Counted from the first letter of the stretch, positions 1 through 8,539 are shown. The stretch is 64,000 nt of DNA from Acidobacteriota bacterium (GCA_011523845.1 WTFV01000244.1:1-64000); one strand, 5' to 3'. Notes: generated from the sequence alone by a model not told the origin. Made by a program: numbers and translations.

Positions 1-400
1 CGTGGTGCCGCACGGCGCGCACGACTATCGTTCCCGGCTCGGCGCCGCAGCTGTCTGCCGGCCCGCTGCTCCCGGCTATCCCCCACCACAAGTAGTACTG
101 GCTGCCGCGTGCGCCACCGAGCGGCGAGCGCCGCCAGCCGCGGTTCGGCCGCGCGCACCCCTTGACGATCGCGGTGCGTCCGTGGGCGGCCAACTGCTCG
201 AGGATCAGCCCGAGCCGCCGGTACAGGTGGGACCACTCCCGCAGCGTGTCCGACACGCTCGGGTGCAGCCATATCGGCTTCGCCAGCGGGCGCGGCTCGT
301 CGGGCTTCTCCGGCGCGATGTCAGCGCTGAAGCCGTTGGCCTCGTCCGCGGCTCCCGCTCGGGGCCGGCTTGCGCCGCGGTTACGGCGTCTGTTGGTCAT
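1..400 (-). CDS. Hypothetical protein, 3' end outside the window
   Basis: About 133 residues are visible and the reading frame is still open at the left edge. After a basic, disordered first 40 residues comes a compact part with the motifs HPSVSDTLREW, HGRTAIVKGC, NRGWRRSPLGG and SQYYLWWG, ending near VRAVRHH. The aromatic, basic end recalls small RelE-like toxins, but I do not recognise the family. The ATG shares one base with the stop of the upstream gene (TAATG), so the two are probably translationally coupled. A toxin-antitoxin or phage-related role is a guess. Confidence 0.6.
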   Translation of the reverse strand, partial: MTNRRRNRGASRPRAGAADEANGFSADIAPEKPDEPRPLAKPIWLHPSVSDTLREWSHLYRRLGLILEQLAAHGRTAIVKGCARPNRGWRRSPLGGARGSQYYLWWGIAGSSGPADSCGAEPGTIVVRAVRHH

Positions 401-1023
401 TACAGCTCGTCCTCGTCGTGCATCACCCTGTTGGCCAGCACCCACGCCAGCGTCTCGCGCGCCTTGCGGTTGAGCGGGATGCGCTCGTCCTCACGCGCCC
501 TCTCGATCCGCTCGTACGTCTTGTGACGCCGTCGCCGGGCGTACAGCCCGAGGAAGTGGGCCAGGGCCTTGCTCGCGCAGACTTCCCTGACCGTGTAGTA
601 GCGGTACGTTGGCGGCTCGCCGCTCCGGCTGTCGACCAGAACGTCGATCTGCTCCACCCGCCCCGGCAGCCACGAGATGCCCCGTCCGTGTCCGCCCAGC
701 CCTGCACTGAACGCCAGCATCTCGTCGAGCCACTTGTCGAGCAGCAGGCTGGCCTCGCCCTTGCCGAACTGCTCGCCGTGCTCGTCGGTCACCCACCGCC
801 GCATGTAGCGGCGTGCGGCCGCGCGCAGGAAGGCCGGGCCCCGCTGGCCGCCGAGGCTCTTGCCGTCGCTGTCGAGTCCCGCCGGCATCGCGCCCTCGTG
901 CAGCCACGCCTCGGCTGCCCTCAGGTCGACCGCGCGCGCGAGCGTCGGGTGCAGCTCGGACGGCACTCTCTTCACCACGTCCGCATACAGCGGGTGCTCG
1001 CTCCATCGGATGTCGTCCATCAT
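400..1023 (-). CDS. Hypothetical protein, first gene of a two-gene unit
   Basis: This is a 207-residue soluble protein with no signal peptide or membrane segment. It is mainly helical, with a charged C-terminal part (ARRRRHKTYERIERARED) and an acidic tail (MHDEDEL). The start is placed at tandem ATG codons giving MMDDIRWSEHPL. A longer reading frame exists upstream, but its first 110 residues are arginine- and proline-rich and look non-coding. The stop overlaps the next gene's start by one base. I do not recognise the family; the tight coupling suggests both products act together. Confidence 0.6.
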   Translation of the reverse strand: MMDDIRWSEHPLYADVVKRVPSELHPTLARAVDLRAAEAWLHEGAMPAGLDSDGKSLGGQRGPAFLRAAARRYMRRWVTDEHGEQFGKGEASLLLDKWLDEMLAFSAGLGGHGRGISWLPGRVEQIDVLVDSRSGEPPTYRYYTVREVCASKALAHFLGLYARRRRHKTYERIERAREDERIPLNRKARETLAWVLANRVMHDEDEL

Positions 1024-1101
1024 CGCTTCCGTGCCGCGGTGGGCCTGCCGTGGCGCGCGGCCTTCGCATCCGCGCGGCCAGCGGCTGGTTCGGGCAGCAG
1101 G

Positions 1102-1129
1102 CCCACGGGAGGCCCACGGAGACCCACGG
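1102..1129. promoter_or_regulatory. Three CCCACGG repeats at 10-11 bp steps
   Basis: The heptamer CCCACGG starts at 1102, 1113 and 1123, about one helical turn apart, roughly 80 bp upstream of the start at 1023. Same-face spacing fits a DNA-binding protein. Whether this is an operator of the hypothetical operon is inference. Confidence 0.25.
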
Positions 1130-1704
1130 GTTCCGCTACGGCGGTACAGTAGATGATCTCGGGGCGTCGGGCGCGCTGTCGCCCGCCCCCCCCGCGGCAC
1201 TGCTCGACCTGCTCGACCCGCCGCCCGGCACGGCCTCGACCCGGCCTGGCATCGCGACACCGACGTGCATCTGGGCGTCCGCTTGGGCGAGGGACCCAAA
1301 AAAGAGTCCTCGGCGGGCGGGACGATGGTGGCCGCACCGGTGTCGGCGTTCACGGGCCGTCCGGTACGCGGTCTGGCGATGAGTGCGAAACACCCTCGAC
1401 GGCCAAGCGCTCGCTCTCGGCGGCATCGCCGAGAAAGTGCTCGCCGCGCACTGCAGGGGCTTGGGCCGCGCCTCTTGCCGCTGGGGAACCGCAGGCATCT
1501 CGACGAGGAGCTCGACGGCCTCCGGCGCGCGGTCGTTGTCTACTACGTCCCGCGGACCGAGGAGTTGGGTCGATCTGGCCTTGCATCGTGAGGAACGCTT
1601 CCAGCGTCGTATCGCGTTCCCGGAGGAGAAGCGGGCATCGACAACACGACCGCGAGAGGTGGATCGAGTCCAATCCCCGACGGATTCTCCAAGATGGGAC
1701 GTTG

Positions 1705-1804
1705 GTCCGCGGGTCCGCGGCTTTTGGGCGTCCGCGGGGTCCGCGGTCCGCCGGAGACTCCATCCGCGGTGTCCGCGGGTCCGCGGGTCCGCGGGAGTCC
1801 GCGG
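1705..1804. repeat. GTCCGCGG-type short repeat cluster
   Basis: GTCCGCGG or close variants recur about eight times in 100 bp with uneven spacing; the core CCGCGG is self-complementary. It lies in the gene-free stretch. It could be slippage-derived or fold into short hairpins. No function is evident. Confidence 0.6.
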
Positions 1805-2009
1805 AGGGCTAGAATAGTCCGGTACGATCCGATCAGGAATTGTGCACGGAAATGCACACGGCCGATGGAGGAAGGCCCTTAAACTACTGATAATAAGTAG
1901 GTTGGCCTTCAGCCCCAGATTTCACCACGCGAGCATGCCTCCTGCACTCGCGTGTTCGCAGGTGCGGGGGAAAAGCCAGGGGCGGGCCGACGGCTTTCGG
2001 CAACCAGCG

Positions 2010-2876
2010 TCAGCCGTAGATGACCATGTACTTCGTGGCCGCCTTCCGGCGGGGCACGAAGTCGCCCCACGGCCCGCTCAGCCAATCCTTGAGATCGCGT
2101 GCACATCTGACGACCCCCGACTGCAGCGAGCCCTGTTCGCACGACCCCGGCGGAAGTTCCTTCTCGATAGCCGGGAGCCGCTGATCCTTGTGGTCGTTGT
2201 CCACGACCACAATCGCCCCGCCCCGACGGAGAAGCCTGCAGCGCCAATCCGAAATCGTCGACGACGCCAGAAGCCTCCTCCGATACGGGGTAGCCCGAAG
2301 AGCCGCAATCTCGTTGAGCACCTGCTGCGCAAGCAGGAGGTCGAAACGCCGCACCCCGGTCACGGAGTCGTGGCTTTCGCACCTGAACTCCAGACGCGGA
2401 AGCTCTGCGACGAGACTCATCAGACCGCGGGCCTCGACGACGAGTGGGACCGTGAACCCCCGGATGAACGGCTCCCAGACGCCCATCCTGGCGTCCACAA
2501 GAGTCACGACAGCCTCGGGACTCAGATACCGGGACAGCGACCACAACTCCGGCGCAGGTCCGCACCCCAGTACCAACACGGACCGAGCCGCCAGAAGTAG
2601 CTCACGCAGACGCGCGTGATTCTCCACTACGGCGGCGAACCAGTAATAGCCACGCGGCATGTACGCGGCAACATAACCCCGAGCGGCCTGCCGGTACGGC
2701 GGCTCCGAATCGAGCATGTTCTGGTACCAATCGCGGAGAAGCTCGGTCTCCTGGAACAGGAGCTCCCTCGCCACGGGCTCCGACCGACCGGGGAACCAAT
2801 CCGGCCAGCTCGCACGGACGCGCCTGAAGTGGAGCTGATCCGGGTGAAGTACCGGCACAGCTTCACGGCGAACCAC
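2010..2876 (-). CDS. SAM-binding methyltransferase-like protein
   Basis: The 288-residue product has a class I methyltransferase motif I (VLVLGCGPAPEL) after about 85 helical residues, then an acidic motif II position (VTLVDARMG), a motif near LLLAQQVLNEI, and a late strand GGAIVVVDNDHKD. This fits a Rossmann-fold SAM-dependent methyltransferase; the substrate cannot be read. The start is taken as a GTG that overlaps the end of the alkB-like gene by 14 nt; the reading frame continues upstream but only as the antisense-like shadow of that gene. The overlap implies one transcript and a shared task, perhaps nucleic-acid modification. Confidence 0.6.
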   Translation of the reverse strand: MVRREAVPVLHPDQLHFRRVRASWPDWFPGRSEPVARELLFQETELLRDWYQNMLDSEPPYRQAARGYVAAYMPRGYYWFAAVVENHARLRELLLAARSVLVLGCGPAPELWSLSRYLSPEAVVTLVDARMGVWEPFIRGFTVPLVVEARGLMSLVAELPRLEFRCESHDSVTGVRRFDLLLAQQVLNEIAALRATPYRRRLLASSTISDWRCRLLRRGGAIVVVDNDHKDQRLPAIEKELPPGSCEQGSLQSGVVRCARDLKDWLSGPWGDFVPRRKAATKYMVIYG

Positions 2877-3552
2877 CGTACACCCTGAACGTGAGGTTCC
2901 ACCGACGGCCGGCGCTCCTGGCCGGCGGCACTCGGTGCTCCCAGTCGGCCTGGAAGCCTGGCGGCATGACAAGGAGCGATCCGGAGTCGAGCGATAGGAC
3001 CTCCGACTTCCGCACGCCCGCCCCAGGGGGAGGGATCCGCGCCCGGCGGATGCGAAACTTCCGAACCGCACCTAGTGAGACCGACGCGATCGGCGAACGC
3101 TGATCGATCTCCGGCTCGTCGTCGGCATGCCAGTCGACGTGGTCGCGCCCACCCTGGTAGACGTTTAGGAGCGCGACGTTGGGTGCCGCCCCAGTCGCGT
3201 CTGGGAAACGCCAGGCCGGGTCGCCCGCGATCTTGCGAGCAAGATCCTGAATCCAGTCCGGCCAGCCGACGGACTCGTCGGTGGCACCGCCGTACGAGTA
3301 CGGACGGCCGTTCTCGGACATCCAGACCGTGTCACGGGGACGAACAACCAGCCGCCCGTACAGCCAGGACTCAGCCCGCGGCCGCAAGCCACCGCCGGGG
3401 ATCTCCAGGAGACCGTCGCACTGAGCCTCCAGCCGCTGCACAGCATCACCGGACAGCCAATCGCTGACGTAACGCAAGCCGCTTTTCGGAACCGGAAGCT
3501 CATAGCGACCGCCGGACTCCAGAAGATTGGACTGTACAGACGTCTCAGACAT
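2863..3552 (-). CDS. AlkB-family 2-oxoglutarate/Fe(II) dioxygenase
   Basis: The 229-residue protein shows the AlkB jelly-roll signature: the iron ligands in HVDWHADDEP (H-x-D), then ASVSLGAVRKFRIRR, the distal histidine in QADWEHRVPP, and the 2-oxoglutarate arginine pair in RWNLTFR. The family oxidatively removes alkyl groups from DNA or RNA bases. A short C-terminal SP tail follows. The start at MSETSVQSN gives a normal family length. It is co-oriented with, and overlaps, a methyltransferase-like gene. That pairing differs from classic Ada/AlkB adaptive-response operons and could mean RNA rather than DNA repair. Confidence 0.85.
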   Translation of the reverse strand: MSETSVQSNLLESGGRYELPVPKSGLRYVSDWLSGDAVQRLEAQCDGLLEIPGGGLRPRAESWLYGRLVVRPRDTVWMSENGRPYSYGGATDESVGWPDWIQDLARKIAGDPAWRFPDATGAAPNVALLNVYQGGRDHVDWHADDEPEIDQRSPIASVSLGAVRKFRIRRARIPPPGAGVRKSEVLSLDSGSLLVMPPGFQADWEHRVPPARSAGRRWNLTFRVYGGSP

Positions 3553-3937
3553 TCCAAACGACCCCAATGCGAAGCGGGACGGCCAACGGGACCGTCCGAA
3601 GAACCGTGAAGAGTCAGTCGATGGGCATCGCCGGGGCGTATCCCTCGCGGCGCCGCCGCGCCATGTCGTCGAGCTTGGGCTTGGTGGTTCGAGATAGCCG
3701 CGCGCGCCTCGTCGAACTGGAGCCGCAGGCGCCGGGCCACGCGGCGGATGAAGGCTACCTGAAAACACCTGGCCACCTGGCCACCCAGCGGTGGACCGGT
3801 GAGCCGGTGACCGGTGACCCGGTGAGCCGGTTGACGTGACCTCCGCTCAGCGGATCCTGACATCGTGGTAATCTGTGTGGTAAGTGCTTTTCCTTTGTTT
3901 CCGTAAACTATTCACAAGACGTTACTTTACATCACAA
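3553..3937. other. 385-bp intergenic stretch with a possible gene remnant
   Basis: On the - strand around 3600-3770, two overlapping frames carry protein-like pieces (FIRRVARRLRLQFDEAR, then in another frame KPKLDDMARRRREGYAP ending in a stop). This looks like a frameshifted C-terminus of a small gene I cannot name. Between 3784 and 3840 there is a run of ACCGGTGA/CCGGTGAGC-type short repeats. The last 70 bp before the next gene's stop are AT-rich. Confidence 0.4.
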
Positions 3938-5719
3938 TCAGTTCTGTAGCGCGAACACGAACAGATTGTTGCCGCTGCTCGGGCGCAGCTCCGGCGTCAG
4001 ATCCAGGAAGCGGCCCGTGCCGACGCTGATCGCCACGTACTGCCGGCCGTCCACCGCGTAGGTGATCGGGAAGCCCGAGACCGGCGTGCCGAGGTTGATC
4101 TCCCAGAGGATCTCCCCCGAGGTGTCGTCGAAGGCCCGGAAGCGGCCGTTGACGTCCCCGCCGAACACCAGTCCGCCGCCGGTCGCGGCCAGCGCCATCG
4201 TGGCGGCCCGCTGCTGGTAGTTCCAGATGGTCTCGCCCGTCTCGGCCGATATCGCGTGCACGCTCCCCACGTCGTCGTAGCCGGGGGCCAGCTCGGACCG
4301 CCACGCGATGGCGTAGAGCCGGTTGGTCCGGTTGTCGGGATCCTCGGCCATCATCCGCGCGCAGACGTTGCGCAGCGGCATGTACATCGTGTTGGTCCGC
4401 GGCGAGTAGGCGCCCGCCTCCCAGTCCTTGCCGCCGCTGGCGTGCGGGCAGGCCAGCACCTGCTGGCCGCTGGCGGTGAAGATGAGCTCGGCGTTCTCGG
4501 TCACCTGGCCCGTCGCCCCGTCGATGCCGCTGACCACGTTCTGGGTGATTGTCGGCGTGGCCCACAGGAACTCGCCGGTCTCGCGGTCGAGCGTGTAGAC
4601 GATGCCCGTCTTGCCGGGGATGCCGGTCAGCACCCGCCGCTCCTCGCCCGGCTCGATGCGCGGGTTGATCCAGCTCACCGCCGCCGCGTTCGGGCGGACC
4701 GGCGTGTCGACCAGGAGCCGCTCGAACGGATGGTCCAGGTCCCAGTGGTCGTTCATGTGCTGGTAGTGCCACACGATCTCGCCGGTGTCCCCGTTCAGGG
4801 CCAGCGTCGAGTTGTGGTACAGGTGCGTCAGGTCGGCCCCGCCCAGCATGAACTTCGGCGCGGGAGAGGTGACCGACGTGCCGACGTAGACCAGGTTCAG
4901 CTCCGGGTCGATGCTCGGCACCATCCAGGAGCCGACGTGGCCGCGCTCCTCGAACGGGACGTCGCCCCAGGTCTCGTCGCCCGGCTCCCCCGGCCCGGGG
5001 ATCAGCCGCGTCCGCCACAGCTCCTCGCCGGTCGCCGGGTCGTGCGCGGTGATGACGCAGGCGTGCGGTCCGCCGCGCGGGTCGCAGCTCCGGCCGGAGT
5101 ACACCTTGCCGTTGGCGACGATCGGACCCGAGGTCTGGTTGGCCGGGTTCACCGTGTAGTCGAGGATCTCCGTGTCCCACACGACGTCGCCGGTCTCCGC
5201 GTCGAGAGCGACGAGGTGGTCGTCCATGCTGGTATGGAAGATCAGCTCGCCGTGGATCGCGATGTTCCGGTTGGTGTCGATCAGGCTGCCGATCATGTAG
5301 TCGCCCAGGTCGTCCGGGCGGTCGCGGCGGTACTCCCAGATCAGATCGCCGGTCACGGCGTCGATGGCCTGGATGGTGTCCTGCGGGTTCGGCATGAACA
5401 TCACGCCGTCGCGGACCAGCGGCGTCCCCTGCTGGCGGCCGTCGGTCGCCAGGGCGCGGCTCCAGACCAGCCGGAGGCTCCCGACGTTGTCCCTGTCGAT
5501 CTGGTCGAGCGGGCTGTAGCCCCAGCCGTTGAGCGTACGGCGCCACATCAGCCACTCGTCGGGGCTCGGGTCCAGCAGCTCCGCGTCGGTGACCGGGCGG
5601 ATGCGGTCCGGCTCCTGGGCGAGCGCCGGGGGCGCGGTTGCGACCACCAGAGCGGCGACGATGCCGTACGCGAAGCACGCCGAGAGGAACCGGAACGACG
5701 GCCAGCGGGATGCGAGCAT
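3938..5719 (-). CDS. PQQ-dependent alcohol dehydrogenase-like beta-propeller
   Basis: The 593-residue protein has a signal peptide (cut near APPALAQEPD). Propeller blades are visible as repeated W-motif sequences such as AIDAVTGDLIWEYRR, ALDAETGDVVWDTEI, AHDPATGEELWRTRL, ALNGDTGEIVWHYQH and AISAETGETIWNYQQ. This is the quinoprotein methanol/ethanol dehydrogenase fold, acting in the periplasm on alcohols or sugars. Two cysteines lie 11 residues apart in SGRSCDPRGGPHACVI; the vicinal disulfide of classic methanol dehydrogenases is absent. There is no C-terminal CXXCH haem site, so a separate electron acceptor is needed. It stands alone, with no cytochrome gene beside it. Confidence 0.85.
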   Translation of the reverse strand: MLASRWPSFRFLSACFAYGIVAALVVATAPPALAQEPDRIRPVTDAELLDPSPDEWLMWRRTLNGWGYSPLDQIDRDNVGSLRLVWSRALATDGRQQGTPLVRDGVMFMPNPQDTIQAIDAVTGDLIWEYRRDRPDDLGDYMIGSLIDTNRNIAIHGELIFHTSMDDHLVALDAETGDVVWDTEILDYTVNPANQTSGPIVANGKVYSGRSCDPRGGPHACVITAHDPATGEELWRTRLIPGPGEPGDETWGDVPFEERGHVGSWMVPSIDPELNLVYVGTSVTSPAPKFMLGGADLTHLYHNSTLALNGDTGEIVWHYQHMNDHWDLDHPFERLLVDTPVRPNAAAVSWINPRIEPGEERRVLTGIPGKTGIVYTLDRETGEFLWATPTITQNVVSGIDGATGQVTENAELIFTASGQQVLACPHASGGKDWEAGAYSPRTNTMYMPLRNVCARMMAEDPDNRTNRLYAIAWRSELAPGYDDVGSVHAISAETGETIWNYQQRAATMALAATGGGLVFGGDVNGRFRAFDDTSGEILWEINLGTPVSGFPITYAVDGRQYVAISVGTGRFLDLTPELRPSSGNNLFVFALQN

Positions 5720-5804
5720 GACGCCTCCTCGGGGTTCGAGTTCTGGCCGATTATGTCACCGGCGGGAGGCGCGGCGCGCGGAATTCGGAGCCGGGCCAGG
5801 AACG

Positions 5805-6800
5805 TCAGCGGACCGGTTCCACCTCAATCGTCATGTCCCCGCTGAAGGTGGACAGCTCCAGGCGCCCGCCGCCACTGCCGGCGACGCCCTCGATCGAGCG
5901 GCTCCCCTGCTCGAAGACGGTCACCGCGCGGGCCCGGTCGCCGCGGCCGACGACGATAGGAATGGCCGAGCGCAGGCCGCCGCTGAACGACTCGGACTCC
6001 AGCTCGAATCCCGTGCCCTCCGGCACCGTCAGGTGGATGCCGCCCGAGTGCGATTCGAACTCGTAGCGTCCGTTCGGCGCCAGCGCCCCGGAGAAGGTCA
6101 CGGATCCCGACACCGTCTCCACCTCGACGCGCCGCGACTCCACCCCATGCAGCGCCACCGCGCCGCTCACCGACGAGGCCTCCAGCCGCGGCGCACGGAC
6201 CGTGCCGATGTCGAGGCGGCCACTGACCGTCTCGGCCGACAGGGCGTCGTCGCTGCTCACGTCGGCGATCCGCACACGGCCGGACACCGCCTCCACCTCG
6301 ACCAGCTTCGCCAGCGAAGCGAGCCGCACGTCGCCGCTCACCACTTCGATGCGCGTTTCGCCGTCCACGCCTTCGACGGTGACGTTGCCGGACACGGACT
6401 CGATGGTCACACCCGTGCCGCGGGGCACGGTCACCACGTAGTCCACGGCCACGGATCCCGGGCCGCCGCCGAGCAGGTTGCCCAGCGACCGCAGGAGGGA
6501 CCGCCGCCGGTACCGCGGCTGGACGTCGACCCGGTTGCCGCGCTCCTCGATCTCGATCTCGACGCGGTCCAACGACTCGGCGCTGCCGCGTCCGACGAGC
6601 CGCTTCGTCGCCCGAAGCGTCAGGTCGTCGCCGTCCACCCCCGTCACCGTCGTCTCGCCGCTGATGTTGCCGAGCGTGAGCAGGCCGCCGGGCTCCATCC
6701 GGATGGTCCGTACCAGTTCTTCCGTCTGCCCCGCGGCCACGCCGGCCGCGCCGATCAGGACGATGACGACGAGCGCGCTCCGTATTGCCAGTCTTGTCAT
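5805..6800 (-). CDS. DUF4097-type exported beta-strand repeat protein
   Basis: The 331-residue product begins with a signal peptide (AIRSALVVIVLIGAAGVAAGQ). It then forms a ladder of short valine/serine-rich strands with recurring VSG or SVSG turns (IESVSGNV, IEVVSGDV, VEAVSGRV, AETVSGRL, VETVSGSV, ESFSGGL, STFSGDM), the hallmark of the DUF4097 beta-solenoid. Members are envelope proteins often found beside ECF sigma/anti-sigma genes, as here. The biochemical role is unknown. It lies downstream of the sigma/anti-sigma pair on the same strand, so it may belong to that regulon. Confidence 0.8.
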   Translation of the reverse strand: MTRLAIRSALVVIVLIGAAGVAAGQTEELVRTIRMEPGGLLTLGNISGETTVTGVDGDDLTLRATKRLVGRGSAESLDRVEIEIEERGNRVDVQPRYRRRSLLRSLGNLLGGGPGSVAVDYVVTVPRGTGVTIESVSGNVTVEGVDGETRIEVVSGDVRLASLAKLVEVEAVSGRVRIADVSSDDALSAETVSGRLDIGTVRAPRLEASSVSGAVALHGVESRRVEVETVSGSVTFSGALAPNGRYEFESHSGGIHLTVPEGTGFELESESFSGGLRSAIPIVVGRGDRARAVTVFEQGSRSIEGVAGSGGGRLELSTFSGDMTIEVEPVR

Positions 6801-6818
6801 GGTGTTGCCTCCAGTTCC

Positions 6819-6927
6819 GCCGGTTCATCTCCGTTCAATTCGTGACGTTGTCAGATGGGCGGCCGCTGCGCGTCGCCCTGCAGCGCCATCGCCGGTTTCA
6901 TCTCCGTTCGATTCATGACGTTGTCAG
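6819..6927. repeat. 36-bp direct repeat, period 72-73 bp
   Basis: The sequence beginning GCCGGTTCATCTCCGTTC occurs at 6819-6854 and again, with a few changes and one extra base, at 6891-6927. About 36 bp of unrelated sequence separates the copies. The second copy ends over the stop codon of the anti-sigma gene, so the 3' end of that gene was duplicated downstream. Confidence 0.85.
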
Positions 6928-7685
6928 GGTCGAGAATCGCCACGGCCGCGAGGTTCGAGCCCCAGGGCCGCGCTCGTCCGCAGCAGCGCGAGCTTGCGCG
7001 CCAATCCGGCCCGGAGCCGGTCGCGCGCCACTTCGCTTCCCGGTGCGGCCTCGACCGCGGAACGACTCTCGACGATCGCGCGTTCCACCACCGCCAGGTT
7101 CCCGGCAAGAACGGTCTGCACCGCCGGAAGGACCGGCTCCCTCGCGCCGGCGAGCTGCTCCAGATCCCGGATCGCCGAAACGTAAGCAGGTTCGAAAGGC
7201 TCCAGGCCGCCGGCCGGCGTCGAAAGCACGGTGCCGCCCGGCATGTCCGATGCCGGTAGCGGCACTCGGTCCAGGCTCCGAACCAGGACGGTCGCCAGTA
7301 CGATAACGGCCGCCGCGGCAAGGGCCGTCCCCCCGACGGACCACCGCGGCCGGAGGCCGGCTGCGCGGATCGGCCCCGCGCCGCCGAGGGACCACCGCGA
7401 CCACCACCTGGCCGCCATCCGCAGCGCCCGTCCCTCCGTCGCGATCCGCCGCCTGACGTCGTGCCAGACCCGCGCCGGCGGCTCGATGGGCTCCAGCGTG
7501 GCGGCGAGCGACCGGATCGCCCGCAGGTCGGCCAGGAGCTCCCGGCAGGCCTCGCAGCCGGCCAGATGGGCGTCGACCCGGCGCCGCTCGCGCGGCCCGG
7601 GAGCCTCGTCGACCATTGCGGCGAGGGCGTCGGCAAACCGTTCGCACTCCGATCCGAACGTGGGCTCACGGTTGCTCATGGTCAT
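6924..7685 (-). CDS. Zinc-finger anti-sigma factor
   Basis: The 253-residue protein has an N-terminal anti-sigma zinc finger of the H-x3-C-x2-C type (VDAHLAGCEACRE, about residues 38-49), a basic linker, one membrane helix around residues 117-135 and a roughly 115-residue extracytoplasmic part. Such proteins hold a cognate ECF sigma factor inactive at the membrane. Its ATG overlaps the stop of the sigma gene (ATGA), the usual coupled arrangement. A second ATG two codons on (MSNREP) is equally possible. Its 3' end is involved in the 36-bp duplication. Confidence 0.85.
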   Translation of the reverse strand: MTMSNREPTFGSECERFADALAAMVDEAPGPRERRRVDAHLAGCEACRELLADLRAIRSLAATLEPIEPPARVWHDVRRRIATEGRALRMAARWWSRWSLGGAGPIRAAGLRPRWSVGGTALAAAAVIVLATVLVRSLDRVPLPASDMPGGTVLSTPAGGLEPFEPAYVSAIRDLEQLAGAREPVLPAVQTVLAGNLAVVERAIVESRSAVEAAPGSEVARDRLRAGLARKLALLRTSAALGLEPRGRGDSRP

Positions 7686-8248
7686 GTTCGCCTCAGAAGC
7701 GCACGGAGCCGCAGGCGGGCCTTGTGCACCTGCGACTTGGAGGTGCCGGCCGCGATGCCGAGCGCCGCGGCGATCTCCTGGTGCTCGTAACCCTCGACGT
7801 CATGCAGCACGAATGCGGCGCGGCAGCCGTCCGGAAGCTGCGCAATCGCCCGCTCGAGGTCCAGGCGCGTGATCGGGCTGGAGGCCCGGGCCCGCGGCTG
7901 CGGCCGCGCCTCGTCCGCCAGCGATCCCGTCCTCGCGTCCTGTCGGGCCGCGCGGCTCCGAAGATGATCCAGGCAGCGGTTGACCGCCAGCCGGTGCAGC
8001 CAGGTCGACAACGCCGCTTCCCGCCGGAAGCTGTCGAGCTTGCGATACGCCTGCAGGAAGATGTCCTGCAGCAGCTCTTCCGCGTCGGCCGCGTTGCCCG
8101 TGAACCGATAGGCCAGCGAATAGATCCGCCTCGCGTGGGTGCGATAGAGCGCCCCAAAGGTCGCCTCGGCGCGCGCGTCGGTGGTGGTCGCTTCCGCACC
8201 CGTCTCGGTGGCCGTCGGCAAGCCCTCCACCATCCGCGTCTCGATCAT
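7682..8248 (-). CDS. ECF RNA polymerase sigma factor
   Basis: The 188-residue protein has sigma region 2 (ALYRTHARRIYSLAYRFTG, then DAEELLQDIFLQAY and LSTWLHRLAVNRCLDHLR) and region 4 (LPDGCRAAFVLHDVEGYEH, then EIAAALGIAAGTSKSQVHK). It is of the RpoE type and expected to direct transcription of an envelope regulon including its own operon. Coupled to the anti-sigma gene by a 4-nt overlap. A second start (MVEG) lies five residues in. Confidence 0.9.
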   Translation of the reverse strand: MIETRMVEGLPTATETGAEATTTDARAEATFGALYRTHARRIYSLAYRFTGNAADAEELLQDIFLQAYRKLDSFRREAALSTWLHRLAVNRCLDHLRSRAARQDARTGSLADEARPQPRARASSPITRLDLERAIAQLPDGCRAAFVLHDVEGYEHQEIAAALGIAAGTSKSQVHKARLRLRALLRRT

Positions 8249-8359
8249 CGATGGGTTGGACGGTGCCGGCGCCGTTAGGGTTGCCCGCGATGCTGCGGCA
8301 GGTACGATTCACGCGGACGGAGGCGCCACCGACCTTCGAGACTGGGAAGGAGACAACCG

Positions 8360-8539
8360 ATGCGGGTCATGGTCATCGTGAAGGCAACCCGGGAGTCCGA
8401 AGCCGGCGAGATGCCGAGCGAGAAGCTTCTCGCGGAAATGGGGCAGTACAACGAAGAACTCGTCCGGGCCGGCGTCATGCTCGCCTCATCTGTAGAGACG
8501 GCGCCTGTTCAATCTGTAGGGCGGAACCTGTTCAGGTAG
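8360..8539 (+). pseudogene. Truncated YCII-domain (YciI-like) gene
   Basis: The first 42 codons (MRVMVIVKATRESEAGEM and onward to VRAGVMLA) match the start of small YCII/DGPFAETKE-type proteins, which normally run about 120-140 residues. A good ribosome site (GGGAAGGAGA) precedes the ATG. After VMLA the frame enters an unrelated 17-residue tail and stops inside the 3' end of hipA on the other strand. The C-terminal two-thirds are missing, so arrival of the hipBA segment probably cut the gene. The family name rests on the N-terminus only. Confidence 0.65.
8489..8536. repeat. Two 24-bp units at the YCII/hipA junction
   Basis: TCTGTAG and CCTGTTCA each recur at exactly 24 bp spacing (8489 and 8513), making two back-to-back units. 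The array sits precisely where the truncated YCII frame ends and the hipA 3' end begins, so it may mark the insertion end. Confidence 0.6.

Larger units (their letters stand above)
1024..2009. other. 986-bp stretch without a convincing gene
   Basis: No frame keeps a protein-like composition throughout. Between about 1380 and 1600 on the + strand there are short protein-like pieces in shifting frames, such as LDGQALALGGIAEKVLAAH and LDEELDGLRRAVVVYY. These could be a decayed gene but are too short to name. The repeats at 1102 and 1705 lie inside, and an AT-richer patch lies around 1880-1900. Confidence 0.5.

Noticed and set aside
3927..5678. Long open frame of 583 codons overlapping the PQQ dehydrogenase in another frame
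   Set aside because: Arginine/glycine/proline-rich composition typical of GC-rich shadow frames; the propeller frame has clear motifs.
6819..6927. Repeat-spacer-repeat of CRISPR-like size (also at 18395, 22662 and 56305)
   Set aside because: Each locus has only two copies, the repeats differ between loci, copies overlap gene ends, and no cas genes are present.
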